A stretch of 64,000 nt of DNA from CAVQBP01 sp963710745 (GCA_963710745.1 CAVQBP010000025.1:80760-144759); one strand, 5' to 3'; numbered from the stretch's first letter, positions 1 to 9,807 are shown. A program made the numbers and translations. The notes: generated from the sequence alone by a model not told the origin.

Positions 1-2719
1 CTGCCGTTAAGCATATTAACCGATTTTGAAGAGTTTGTTGTTTATGACTGCCGTATTCCTCCAAAGAAAAATGATAAAGCTTCTACAGCAAGAGTAATTT
101 ATTATAACTATAAAGATTACATTGAAAAATGGAATGATATTGAATCTATCTTTTCCAGGGAAGCTGTACTCAAAGGTTCATTTGATAAGTATGCTGAAAC
201 AAATAAAAGTAAAAGGGGAACAGCAGAAGTTGATGATACCTTCCTTAAAGTGATTGAGGAGTGGAGGGAATTCCTTGCAAGGAATATTGCACTTCGTAAT
301 TCAAATCTTTCTACAAGGGAACTTAACTATGCAGTGCAGAAAACGATAGACCGGATTATCTTCTTAAGGATTTGTGAAGATAGAGGTATTGAAGAATACG
401 GACAATTACTGAACATGCTGAATGGAGTAAATGTTTATAAAAGAATGATCCAGATCTTTACACGAGCAGATGAAAAGTATAATTCCGGGTTTTTCCATTT
501 TGAAATTGAAAAAGGAAGAGCAGAAAGTCCGGACGAATTAACACCACGGCTTGAAATTGATGATAAAATATTAAAAGAAATAATTAAAAATCTTTATTAC
601 CCGGAATCACCATTTGAATTCTCAGTATTGCCGGCGGATATACTTGGACAGGTATACGAACAGTTCCTTGGCAAAGTAATAAGATTAACAGAAGGTCATC
701 ATGCAGTTATTGATGACAAACCGGAAGTAAAAAAAGCCGGCGGAGTTTACTACACTCCAACTTATATCGTAAAATATATAGTTGAAAATACTCTTGGAAA
801 GTTATTATTAACTTCTCCACTTGGAACTGATAAAGAAATAAAAAATGCAGTTAAAAAAGTTTCTGAAATTAAAGTTCTCGATCCTGCGTGCGGTTCCGGT
901 TCATTTTTAATTGAAGCATACCAGTATCTTTTGGACTGGCATTTAAAGATTTATACCTCTAATGACGAAACAATACGGAAGAACCTTTCCAGCAAGAATC
1001 CTGTTATTTACCAGGCTGCTAACGGTGAATACCGTTTAACTACAGCGGAAAGAAAAAGAATTCTTCTGAATAATATTTACGGAGTAGATATCGACTCACA
1101 GGCAGTTGAAGTAACAAAACTTTCGCTGCTGCTTAAAGTCCTGGAAGGAGAAAGCGAAGAATCCTTGAATGCACAATTAAGAATGTTCCATGAAAGAGCT
1201 CTCCCGGATCTTGGTGATAATATCAAATGTGGCAATTCCTTAATCGGTCCCGATTTTTATAACCAGATGGAAATGCAGTTCTTAGATGATGAGGAAAAGC
1301 TAAGAATAAATGTTTTTGACTGGAATTCAGAATTCAAGGAGATAATGGATAAGGGAGGGTTTTGATGTTGTTATTGGGAATCCGCCATATGTAAAAACTC
1401 AAAATTTAAAGAGTATTTTGAAGAAGTTCTTACTAAATTAAAGAAAAGTTATCTTCTGCTGAAAGTGGAAATACAGATCTTTATGTAGTCTTTATTGAAA
1501 AGAGAAGTAAATTGTTAAAGAAAGATGGAGATTTCGGCTTTATAGTTCCAACAAATGGATAAAATCAAATTATGGTCAACTAAGAGAATATTTATAAAAG
1601 CATAAATTTATTGATAAAATATTGCATTTTGAAGATTATCACGTATTTAAAAAGGCAAGTACATATCCATGTATATTAAAATTACAAAAAATCCATTAAT
1701 AAAAAGTTTCGATTAAGTAAAGATAACAAATCAATTTGTTTTCTCCTAAAAGAATAAATCAAAATAAGTATGATAAATTTAAATAATTATTTTCCGGAAG
1801 GAAATTGGAATATCAGACAAAGACACTGAAAGCATCTTAAAAAGATTTATCGATACATTCTAAACTAATGGGGAAATAGTACAAATATATTCAAGGTATA
1901 AAACAGGATCAGATAAAGTATTTATATAGATGAAATTAAAAAAGAAAATTATTGATATTATGCTAGTAAGATATTATTAAAAAATTTCTTATAGGAAGAG
2001 AAAAGAAATTATCACTTATATAAAAAGTAAATTTATAAGCGTTATTAATTCGTGAAGATGGGAATTAGCTAAAATATTTTCAAATGATAAAGACGGTAAA
2101 TTTTTAGAAATTAAATTTATAAGTGACAATTATCCTTTAATTTATAAATATTTAATGATTCAAGTTAAAAGTAAATTACTAGCTCGAGAAAGAGGAAGAT
2201 TTAAAGAATAGTTGGTGGCAATATAAGTCGATCAAAAATATGAAGATTTTGAAAAAACAAAAAAATTTGACCCCTTTAATGCTTTTCAAAATGCATTTAC
2301 ATTTGATAGTAAAAGATTTTGTATTTAAGTGCTGGAGTGTTCTGGCGCATATGGAATTATACTTAAAGAAAATCGGATATAAGTTACAAAACATTATTAG
2401 GAATTTTAAATCAGGAGTTTATTTTTTTTATTATTAAAAACATATCCACTTGTCTAAGAGGAGGATTTTATACCTTTGAAAATAAATATCTTAAAACATT
2501 TACCGATTTCATTTTACAATGAATATAGAATTAATATCAACCAAAGTCGAAGAAATATTAACAAAGTTTAATGAAGAAAAACAAAAAGTTAAAATTCCCC
2601 AAGAAAGAACTGCACTCCAAAGACAAATCGAAGCTGCAGATAAACAAATAGACCAATTGGTTTACCGGCTTTACGGGTTAACAGAGGAAGAAATAAAAAT
2701 TGTAGGGGGGGAAACTTAA
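1..2719 (+). pseudogene. Type IIG (Eco57I-like) restriction-modification enzyme, 5'-truncated by the window and frameshifted
   Basis: The reading frame is open from base 1 to 1365, so the true start lies upstream. It carries the N6-adenine methyltransferase SAM motif (DPACGSGSFL, near 880-910) and NNIYGVDID. At about 1352-1364 the frame is lost, and the catalytic IGNPPY motif (1373-1390) continues one frame over. From there to 2518 recognisable pieces (GFIVPTN near 1540, a degraded target-recognition region) are spread over several frames with many stops. The last segment, 2519-2719, is open and holds the family's usual C-terminal coiled tail (RQIEAADKQIDQLVYRLYGL). A fused methylase/nuclease of this family both protects and cleaves host or phage DNA. 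The damage means it is almost certainly inactive, unless the A-tract indels are assembly errors. Confidence 0.88.
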
Positions 2720-2720
2720 T

Positions 2721-3251
2721 TTGTTTTCTTTTAATATAGAATCGGTCATTAAAATAATTGGTATCCTTTCTGTAATTTCAGCACTTTTCTGGAGTATATA
2801 TAATCTTTATTCGAAATTCATAAAACCTAAAATTAATAAATCAAAATATCGTAAGCTTTATTATTTAATTGAGGAATGGTTTGATATGATTGATAAAAAC
2901 TTTGAGTCAGGATTGAATTTTGGAGAATTAAATAATAAAGAAAAAAAGATACGACAATTTATAATCGATTATAAATTACAAAATGCTAAATTTAGATTTA
3001 GTAAAAAAATCAGGAATGACTTTCTAGAATTTTGTGGCATTGATAGAAGGTACAGAAATAATAAAGAGTTATTTAAAAAATATAGCCGCTGTCCTGATGA
3101 TTGGACATTTTTAGAAATATTTATAAACGAACTAATTGGATCCTTTTACACATTCTCGAAAAATTATAAAACAAAAAATGTAGATACTAATTTTGCGGAT
3201 ATAGAAATGAAAATTAAACTTCTTAGAATGTACTGTAAAGTGAAAAATTAG
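2721..3251 (+). CDS. Hypothetical protein with one N-terminal membrane segment
   Basis: This 176-residue protein starts with TTG one base after the stop of the restriction-modification remnant; the G-run at 2704-2711 can act as its ribosome binding site. Residues about 8-30 form one hydrophobic segment (IIGILSVISALFWSIYNLY) followed by a basic, soluble, mostly helical region. I do not recognise a family. Its position directly behind a type IIG gene, in the first of two cargo blocks bounded by copies of that gene's 3' end, suggests a defence or accessory gene, but nothing in the sequence shows an activity. Confidence 0.6.
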   Translation: MFSFNIESVIKIIGILSVISALFWSIYNLYSKFIKPKINKSKYRKLYYLIEEWFDMIDKNFESGLNFGELNNKEKKIRQFIIDYKLQNAKFRFSKKIRNDFLEFCGIDRRYRNNKELFKKYSRCPDDWTFLEIFINELIGSFYTFSKNYKTKNVDTNFADIEMKIKLLRMYCKVKN

Positions 3252-3342
3252 ATTGATAATGTATTCTATCTACTGTCCTAAATAGTTTAAAATTTTAATT
3301 TATTAACTATAAAAAATAGAAAAAGACAAACTTTCTGATTCA

Positions 3343-4479
3343 ATGATTGAAACAATTATAAAGAATGAAAGCAGTATAGATCTTATTACTGATATTACAA
3401 ATTTTTCAATTGACCAGGTACTAGAAAGCCCAATAAAAGAGTTGCCAATAATCAAATATTTAATCGGGATTGTTAAATTAGGTATTTCAGTAAGAGATAG
3501 ATTTCTTATAAAAAAGATATTAATTTTTTTAAAAGAACTCGATAAGATTGAAAAACAAGAGAAAGAAAAATTCAAAGAAAAAATAAAATCTGATAAAAAT
3601 TATTCTAATAAAATCGGTGAACAATTAATTTTTATTTTAGATAGATATGATCACCTGACTAAAGCAGAAATGTTAGCGAAATTATTTGTTGCTCATATAG
3701 ATGAACGAGTAACATATGAAGAGTTTTTACGATTATCCATAGCAATTGACAGAGCATTCATTAATGATTTACTTAACTTAAGTTTATATTACCAAAGTAA
3801 TCTTGAGGAAGTAAACACTTCTATACTTCAGAATTTATATCAATGCGGATTGGTTAGTTTATTATTTAATACATTTAATACTGCTTCTGTTCAATATCAG
3901 ATAGAGTCAAGTACTTATGTAAGAAATGATTTGGGAATGCTTCTTTGTAAGATAGTATTTAATTATCCTCAGGACGCTAATTTAATTGTGCCTAACTTAA
4001 GTGATTTTGAAAATAAAATATTTACACGTATTTGTGAAAATGAAATAACAAATCAGGAATTTATAGAGTTTGATACTTTTATTACTGAATTAAAAAAATC
4101 ACTAAAATTAGAAACTGAAGAACTGAATTTTATACTTACAAAATTCAAAAAATTAAATTTGATTAAAAAAACAGAACAAAATGCCATTGGAGATTACCTA
4201 TGGTTCTACACTAGTTTTATTGGATTTAATTTTTATTTTCAAAAATTAACAAATAGAAATGACTTTCTTATACAAATAGTTAAATCGTTAATAAATAATG
4301 AACTTGGAGAATCTGTTTCTTACAGCCAGGAGAAAAAAGTAAGCAAAAGAATAGTTGAGCATTGTTTAATATTGTTGAGTAATAAAGGATTAATCAATAC
4401 CCAAGATCATAGTGCAGGCATTTTAGTTAATCAAATTAACGAAACAGAACTAAAAAAGTTTATTAAAAATATTGAATAA
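3343..4479 (+). CDS. Hypothetical protein, possible defence-island cargo
   Basis: This is a 378-residue protein starting at ATG with no clear Shine-Dalgarno. Near residues 34-53 is a hydrophobic stretch (LPIIKYLIGIVKLGISVRD) followed by an amphipathic helix rich in K and E. That N-terminal arrangement resembles a widespread uncharacterised family whose members start with a short hydrophobic hairpin (from memory, unverified). The C-terminal half (about 240-378) is helical and may hold winged-helix-like segments. No catalytic motif is evident. The coding sequence is intact, although the restriction gene upstream is wrecked. Confidence 0.6.
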   Translation: MIETIIKNESSIDLITDITNFSIDQVLESPIKELPIIKYLIGIVKLGISVRDRFLIKKILIFLKELDKIEKQEKEKFKEKIKSDKNYSNKIGEQLIFILDRYDHLTKAEMLAKLFVAHIDERVTYEEFLRLSIAIDRAFINDLLNLSLYYQSNLEEVNTSILQNLYQCGLVSLLFNTFNTASVQYQIESSTYVRNDLGMLLCKIVFNYPQDANLIVPNLSDFENKIFTRICENEITNQEFIEFDTFITELKKSLKLETEELNFILTKFKKLNLIKKTEQNAIGDYLWFYTSFIGFNFYFQKLTNRNDFLIQIVKSLINNELGESVSYSQEKKVSKRIVEHCLILLSNKGLINTQDHSAGILVNQINETELKKFIKNIE

Positions 4480-4507
4480 GAACTTTAATAAATATTAGGG
4501 TTATCAA

Positions 4508-4999
4508 ATGATAGTTGCTCCAGCATTTCCAGGCGATAAAAATAAAGCTATTATGAATATACAACATGATTTATATGATGAAAATTTATGTTACATGGTT
4601 TTTAATGCCCAATCGATTTATAAAAATGCTCTTGAAATTTTAGAACTAAATAATGAATTGATATTAAGTAGTATTGACTTTAAGGGTTTTGATCATAGAG
4701 TTTTTCAAGTTACACATGATATTGTTGCTGCTTATTTTAGATTTCAATTCTCAAATCAATTAGAACAAACTTTATTTGAAACAGAACAAGAATATAAAAT
4801 AAGATTAATTGATATATGGAGTAAATTTTGGAAAGATGAAATTTCGGAATTAAGTAAAAATCCTTATTGGATTAGAAATATTATTTATGCTGCAGTATGG
4901 GAAAATAAAGAGAAAGGATATGAAGCTGAAAAAAAATTGAAATCAATTTTAAAATCGAAATATTCTAATTTTAAGGAATACGAATGGTTGAATATTTAA
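4508..4999 (+). CDS. Hypothetical protein
   Basis: This 163-residue soluble protein lies 28 bases after the previous gene on the same strand, so the two are probably cotranscribed. Its ATG has a weak TAGGG ribosome binding site. The middle contains FDHRVFQVTHDIVAAYFRF and a Trp-rich region (IWSKFWKDE). There is no signal peptide or membrane segment. I do not recognise the family. Context places it in the accessory block between the two restriction-gene tails. Confidence 0.55.
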   Translation: MIVAPAFPGDKNKAIMNIQHDLYDENLCYMVFNAQSIYKNALEILELNNELILSSIDFKGFDHRVFQVTHDIVAAYFRFQFSNQLEQTLFETEQEYKIRLIDIWSKFWKDEISELSKNPYWIRNIIYAAVWENKEKGYEAEKKLKSILKSKYSNFKEYEWLNI

Positions 5000-5063
5000 A
5001 TAATAAATAAGTTAAATAAACCATTATGGTTTATTTTCTAACATAAAAATGGAAGGATATCAA

Positions 5064-5396
5064 ATGGAAATTAAACTCTTATGGTTCCAAGTTACGCTTG
5101 ACAATCAAGATTCTTTTGAAAAATTTCTTAATTTGTTTAAAACGAATTCAAGGCAAGTTAAAGAAAGAAATGGTTTTAATGCTATTTATTTTCCAATCAA
5201 ATCAGTTCCAAATGATTATTCCAAAGTCTTTATTTCTATAAACGAAGAAGAACAAAATCTTTACAAGGAATGGTTATCATTATATAGAGCAACTCAAATA
5301 GAAGAAAACCTAAGCACTAAAGTAAATAAGAATACTCCAGTTCTTTCTGATAAAAATATGCTTTATACTGAAGATGAAGAAGCACATTTTATGTAA
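5064..5396 (+). CDS. Small hypothetical protein
   Basis: This encodes 110 residues. I chose ATG 5064 over the in-frame ATG at 5049 because GGAAGGA (5051-5057) sits at the right distance from 5064, while nothing resembling a ribosome binding site precedes 5049. The product is soluble, mixed alpha/beta at the start (EIKLLWFQVTLDN) and acidic at the end. No family is recognised. It is the last intact gene of the first cargo block, and the next feature is a decayed restriction-gene tail. Confidence 0.5.
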   Translation: MEIKLLWFQVTLDNQDSFEKFLNLFKTNSRQVKERNGFNAIYFPIKSVPNDYSKVFISINEEEQNLYKEWLSLYRATQIEENLSTKVNKNTPVLSDKNMLYTEDEEAHFM

Positions 5397-5421
5397 TACA
5401 ATCATAAATTTGTAAAAAACA

Positions 5422-5526
5422 ATACTCCAGATACAAATCGAAACAACCGATAAACAAATAGAATAATTAGTATATCAGCTTTACAAATTAACAAAAGAAG
5501 AAATAAAATTAGTAGCGGGAAATTAA
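5422..5526 (+). pseudogene. Second, diverged copy of a type IIG restriction enzyme C-terminal tail
   Basis: Translating from 5422 gives ILQIQIETTDKQIE, a stop, then LVYQLYKLTKEEIKLVAG and a final stop at 5524-5526. This matches, position for position, the C-terminal tail of the restriction-modification gene at 2600-2719 (QIEAADKQIDQLVYRLYG, then LTEEEIKIV). The copy has one internal stop and no upstream partner, so it is a relic. The next gene starts 10 bases after it, just as the first cargo gene starts one base after the first tail. Confidence 0.8.
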
Positions 5527-5535
5527 ATTTTAATT

Positions 5536-6612
5536 ATGGAGAATGTTAAAATTATTGGTATGGTTTGGTATTATAAAGAAGATTTTGAAAATATAAAAAA
5601 GATTTTTTTAGATGGAATTAACCTAGGAAACAATTATAACGACTGGTTAAAGAAAGCTGAAAAAGGGTATGAATATTTATCTTCTAGAAATTATTTAGTT
5701 GAAAAAGTTTACATCAATTCAATTACTTTTCCACAATGGTGCAAAAAACATGGATGCGATTTAAATAGTGCTTCTAGAACGCGATTTGCTAATGAGATTG
5801 TTTACAAAAAATATATTGAGAAAAAACAATTTGCTTCTTTGTGCCCAATTTTTCTAAGCCACAGATATAAAAAATGTATGGAACAAATCGGAACTGGTGT
5901 TTTGTTTTCTACTTCTCAATTTAATTTTCTTCTTACGGCAGCACATATTATTGATCAGATGGAATTCGGAGATTTTTTTATTCCCGGAAAAACCTCACTT
6001 GAAAACATTATAGGGACATATTCTTACCTGAAAATACCCGAAAACAAGTTGCGCAAAGATGATAAAATTGATATTGGATATTTTAAACTTGAAAATATTT
6101 TTTTTGAAAGATTAAATGAGAGTTTATGTCCAATAAAATTAAAAGATATAATTTTTATTGATGATGCCACCAAATCAATCATCTATACTATTGCTGGTTA
6201 TCCTGTTAGTAAATCAAAAATCAAATCAAATTATGCTGCGTCAAAGCAATTTTATTATAGTGGATACTCGATTACAAAAGAAGTATACAACCAATATGGT
6301 TATAATCCAACTGAACATATAATTGCTGGATTTAGAAGAAATATGTCTGTAACAAATGAAGGCAATAAAATCTTTCCACCTTTTCCCAGAGGAATGAGCG
6401 GAGGTGGTATATACGTTTGGCCAGAAGATTTGTTGGGTCAAATCATACCCCCAAATAGAAAAATTGTGGGGATTTTCCATACTTATAAAGAAAAAGATGA
6501 AGTACTTATAGGAACAAATATCAAGGAATTTATTAAATGTATCCTTATAAATAATCCAAATCTGGGATTAACGGAAGAAGAAATAGAAATTTTAGAGAGA
6601 GAAATTAAATGA
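5536..6612 (+). CDS. Trypsin-like (chymotrypsin-fold) serine protease
   Basis: This 358-residue protein has a visible His-Asp-Ser arrangement: LLTAAHII (His137), KIDIGYF (Asp179) and GMSGGG (Ser288), in the order and spacing of S1-type proteases. There is no signal peptide, so it probably acts in the cytoplasm. The first ~110 residues form an extra N-terminal region of unknown role. The stop overlaps the start of the next gene (ATGA), so the two are translationally coupled. Cytoplasmic trypsin-like proteases beside nuclease-like genes are common in phage-defence operons, where the protease may activate or sense a partner. That role is inference here. Confidence 0.8.
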   Translation: MENVKIIGMVWYYKEDFENIKKIFLDGINLGNNYNDWLKKAEKGYEYLSSRNYLVEKVYINSITFPQWCKKHGCDLNSASRTRFANEIVYKKYIEKKQFASLCPIFLSHRYKKCMEQIGTGVLFSTSQFNFLLTAAHIIDQMEFGDFFIPGKTSLENIIGTYSYLKIPENKLRKDDKIDIGYFKLENIFFERLNESLCPIKLKDIIFIDDATKSIIYTIAGYPVSKSKIKSNYAASKQFYYSGYSITKEVYNQYGYNPTEHIIAGFRRNMSVTNEGNKIFPPFPRGMSGGGIYVWPEDLLGQIIPPNRKIVGIFHTYKEKDEVLIGTNIKEFIKCILINNPNLGLTEEEIEILEREIK

Positions 6613-7178
6613 GCACAATTGCTCAGCAACATAAAATTGATTTCAGAGCAAAAAAGATATTTGAGGGATTGATGCCTGATGGATGGTTAATAAGACCTCA
6701 AATTCCTGATTACCATGTGGATTATTTTATAGAATTAGAGGAAAACTCAGAACCGTCTGGTATTTTCTTTTTTGTTCAATTAAAAGGAAGTGAAAATATT
6801 AAGATTAAAAAAGGATTAATTAAATTTTCATTTTCTACAAAACAATTGAAATATTATCTCGAACGGTTGAAGGATGTTCCTTTATTTATAGTTCTTGTAG
6901 ACATTAACTCAAAAAAAGTTTACTGGCTATTTATTCAAAAATATTTAACAGAATTAAAAAGCAAGCATTGGAAAACACAAAAATTTCTTACATTAAATAT
7001 TCTACAAGAAAATCTATTGGAAGATTCAGAAATTTTTAAGAAAAAAATAACAGATGCGAATAATTATATGAGGGAACTATGGCCATCATCAACTCAAGCG
7101 GCTCTCAAAAAAGAATTTGAATATTTTCAAAGTTTAGATCCAAGATTTAAAAGAAATAACATTAAGCATGCAGGATGA
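6609..7178 (+). CDS. DUF4365-type, PD-(D/E)XK nuclease-like protein
   Basis: This 189-residue protein overlaps the protease gene by 4 bases. Near the N-terminus it has HVDYFIEL (Asp38) followed by FFFVQLKGS (Gln57-x-Lys59), the D...(E/Q)xK pattern of the restriction-endonuclease-like fold seen in DUF4365 proteins. The motif is followed by FSFSTKQLKYYLERL and VPLFIVLVD, the usual continuation of the family. DUF4365 members occur in defence loci and are presumed to bind or cut nucleic acid. Its 3' end overlaps the next gene by 11 bases, giving a tight three-gene operon. Confidence 0.75.
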   Translation: MSTIAQQHKIDFRAKKIFEGLMPDGWLIRPQIPDYHVDYFIELEENSEPSGIFFFVQLKGSENIKIKKGLIKFSFSTKQLKYYLERLKDVPLFIVLVDINSKKVYWLFIQKYLTELKSKHWKTQKFLTLNILQENLLEDSEIFKKKITDANNYMRELWPSSTQAALKKEFEYFQSLDPRFKRNNIKHAG

Positions 7179-8188
7179 TATTTTTAAATATCATTTTCAT
7201 TCTGACGATTCATTTAATTTACAATTTAAAGTAAAGGATGGAAATAAATTAGAAGAACATTTAAAAGAATCCTGATATTGAAAAATTGATCCTAAAATCC
7301 GATGAGGTTGAAATTATAGGTTCGGATTTGATGAATGAATTATTGAAGAAATCTGATAATATTGAACTTAATTTAAAACAACCAACTGTAAATATTGACG
7401 TATTCCTTTTAGTTGGAAATAATAATCTCTTTACAGATTTCCTTCATTTGAATGGAAAGTTATCATACCATAATAAGCTAATTAAGATTAATTGCACACA
7501 AAATAATTTACCATTTAGATTTCAAGTTATTCTTAATCGCGATGAAAATAATGATCCTACTTTTAATTTTAATTTTGATTTTACTGTTTGGATTAACAAA
7601 CCAGTTCAGTCATTACCTTATCTGGAAAAACTTCATAATTATTTTTCAAAGATTAAAGAAGGAATGGATTCGATAATGAAAATAGGATTTCAGGGTGATG
7701 ACTTCCTTTTTGCTAAATTTAAAATGCAAGATGCTAATTTCTTACAGTTCACAAATAGTTATTTCCCAATCTGTAAAAAACTAAAGTACATAGATTCTCA
7801 TTATAAATTAAATCTTTTATTCCCGGGATTTGATAAGCTTAAAGAGAGTGACATAGATGATATTGAAGAATTGTATAATCTTTTAACCACCGGTGAACAT
7901 ATTGAAAAAAGAAGAAAATTAACTGGTAATTTTACTGTGGAAAAAAAAGATGATTTTCTAAAGCTATATTTTAAGGGAATGGATATTAGGCTAATATCTG
8001 ATGGAAGATTTAACTTTCTAGGGAAAGAAATAAATATTGGGAAAAATGCTATAGATATTTCTCATCCTAATTTATTAATAAGTTATGATAAGATGGAAAA
8101 ATTATTTAAATCAAATAGAAAATATATCCAATTAAAATTTACAACCAATGAAAAATCAATAGTTACATACCGTTTATTAAAAAATTAA
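7168..8188 (+). pseudogene. Third gene of the protease/DUF4365 operon, hypothetical, with one frameshift
   Basis: The natural start is ATG 7168, inside the end of the DUF4365 gene. That frame encodes MQDDIFKYHFHSDDSF... and ends at a TGA at 7273. The reading resumes one frame over at about 7268 (NPDIEKLILKSDEV) and then runs open to 8188. One missing A in the run near 7264-7270 would join them as ...EEHLKE-NPDIEKL.... A shorter protein (300 residues) could start at TTG 7286, but that would lose a conserved-looking N-terminus. No known domain is recognised; the body is beta-rich and soluble. It may be a real inactivating mutation or a sequencing error. Confidence 0.65.
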
Positions 8189-8350
8189 TAGTAAGTAAAG
8201 TTATGTTGTGCTGTATGTTTTATAAATTTTTCCAATTAATAATGTGATCCAGTTAGACTCAGCTTATATGGTTCAATAGAAGTATATAATTGTTTTTCAA
8301 GCACGCAAATTTGAAAATAATATGTCTTTCTTAGTGCGAAGTTATAGATA

Positions 8351-8389
8351 AACAAAAAAGCCTTCTAACAGGGGATGAGAGAAGGCTTT
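8351..8389 (-). terminator. Hairpin with U-tract on the minus strand
   Basis: AAAGCCTTCT (8357-8366) pairs perfectly with AGAAGGCTTT (8380-8389) around a 13-base loop. Read on the minus strand the stem is followed by TTTTTTG, the form of an intrinsic terminator. On the plus strand it is followed only by ACTCTTT. No minus-strand gene upstream of it is convincing, so it may be part of a repeat. Confidence 0.55.
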
Positions 8390-8637
8390 ACTCTTTCAAC
8401 ATCAAAAGGCAGGGGAGAACCTCTTGAACGAGTGGGCAAAAAATAAAGTATTGAAAAGTTTAATGCAAAGGTAGTAGGAAAAATGTTTAATATGTTTACA
8501 TGAATGTTTCTAATTTTGTATTGACATACCAAATCAAATTCGGGATAAACACCATTGCACAAAAAGTTAAGACTTGTCTTCTAATTACTTCATCACTCAA
8601 TAAAATCACATTGAAAGCTGTTTCGGAAAAATACTTT

Positions 8638-8663
8638 GTACTTTTTTCTTGATAAAAAAGTAC
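8638..8663. repeat. Perfect 10-bp inverted repeat
   Basis: GTACTTTTTT (8638-8647) and AAAAAAGTAC (8654-8663) flank a 6-base loop. This resembles a hairpin repeat common between genes in Bacteroidota and relatives. No gene depends on it here. Confidence 0.6.
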
Positions 8664-8714
8664 CAAAAAATCAAGACTACAAATAAATTGCTAAATTTTT
8701 GCTTCATTCCATGG

Positions 8715-8781
8715 CAGAGAATAAACTCGCCCCGCTACAAATGGAATAACAGATGAAACGGGGCTCAAACAGTATTCTCTG
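8715..8781. repeat. Two-tier inverted repeat (possible mobile-element remnant or structured RNA)
   Basis: CAGAGAATA (8715-8723) pairs with TATTCTCTG (8773-8781), and inside it GCCCCG (8729-8734) pairs with CGGGGC (8759-8764). The two perfect arms are separated by short internal loops. No gene is inside it. Confidence 0.6.
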
Positions 8782-9139
8782 CTTATCATTTCATTACGCA
8801 AAAATTATTAACGCAATTTATTTGAGGCCGGAAAAAGACATTTGAAATCTTTACCTATCATGTTAGTGATTATCTTGCTAGTTCAATCGAGGGGCAGGTA
8901 GATTGTTCTTTTAGTGTTTACTTTACATAAGGAGAAAAATGTCTTTCAGTATAATTTCCGGGCGAATTTCTTTTAAGGTGCAAATTGTAGCCATGTTGTT
9001 ACATTTTAATTCTATCACTTTTTTTTAAAAAATACTCATTTGTGTTTAATACTCTGAAATAAAACAATTATTTATTTCAAATTTTTTAATTGATAATTAA
9101 ATTTCTTTAAGCATACAGTTTTCTGGTAACAAAATATAA

Positions 9140-9182
9140 GCACCACTTGGGTCTGTTTCTGAAAGAACGCCCCAAGTGGTGC
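9140..9182. repeat. Perfect 12-bp inverted repeat
   Basis: GCACCACTTGGG (9140-9151) and CCCAAGTGGTGC (9171-9182) are exact complements around a 19-base loop. Confidence 0.7.
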
Positions 9183-9546
9183 GATGATAAATTGATAAGT
9201 GATTGAAAGAATGATTATAAAATGTTTCACTGATGTCCTGAGGGGGTGCGTCCTAAACTCCACAATATAAGCAGAATGCAGGCGTGCGAAGAATGAGCCG
9301 CCGGAATGGAGCGATGATGAACTGACAAGGAAATGTGCCGAGTTTACATAAGCCAATTTTATAGGACATACGATAGAATGTCAAATGTCAGCCCGCCTAC
9401 GCAAAGATGGTAATGTTTCAGTATAATGAAAATGTTAAGATGATTTAAAATTAATTGTTTTATTAGTTATGCTTCGGCGGGCAGGTAAAGATGATAAACA
9501 TGTTCGTATAAAATTTCTTATGTAAATCTGGCTGATCATGTCAAGA

Positions 9547-9600
9547 CCCCGCCAAATTAAACAATAATGAGATTTTCAGTATTAAATTAATTTGGCGGGG
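9547..9600. repeat. Perfect 14-bp inverted repeat
   Basis: CCCCGCCAAATTAA (9547-9560) and TTAATTTGGCGGGG (9587-9600) are exact complements around an AT-rich loop of 26 bases. It is the longest perfect arm in this part of the window. Confidence 0.7.
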
Positions 9601-9807
9601 CAGGTGAACTGATGTTCTTATTTATGTAAAGTGGGTTTAGAATTTCTTTTCCTTCCTAAATGATAAAAAGCAACATATAAATTAAGAAAATAAACTACTT
9701 ATTCTTTTTGCATCTTTCCATTTACTTTTACATATTGTAATTAGTCAGAGGAGAATTTTATAACCTTCGTATTATCCTGCAATATTAAATTAATCAAGAG
9801 GAGGGAA

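Larger units (their letters stand above)
8189..9807. other. Gene-poor stretch with several perfect inverted repeats
   Basis: About 1.6 kb with no convincing gene. Short open frames here lack ribosome binding sites and cross hairpins. The region contains at least five inverted repeats (8357-8389, 8638-8663, 8715-8781, 9140-9182 and 9547-9600) and scattered GGCGGGCAGG-like words (9389-9400, 9475-9485, 9595-9605). It looks like accumulated small repeats or mobile-element debris next to the defence island. Confidence 0.6.

Noticed and set aside
5049..5063. Earlier ATG for the 5064 gene
   Set aside because: There is no ribosome binding site before it, while GGAAGGA is well placed for ATG 5064.
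8365..8562. 65-codon minus-strand frame at the hairpin
   Set aside because: It overlaps the 8357-8389 hairpin, has no ribosome binding site and looks like repeat-derived translation.
9072..9356. 94-codon minus-strand frame
   Set aside because: It crosses the perfect inverted repeat at 9140-9182, has no recognisable content and has poor codon composition.
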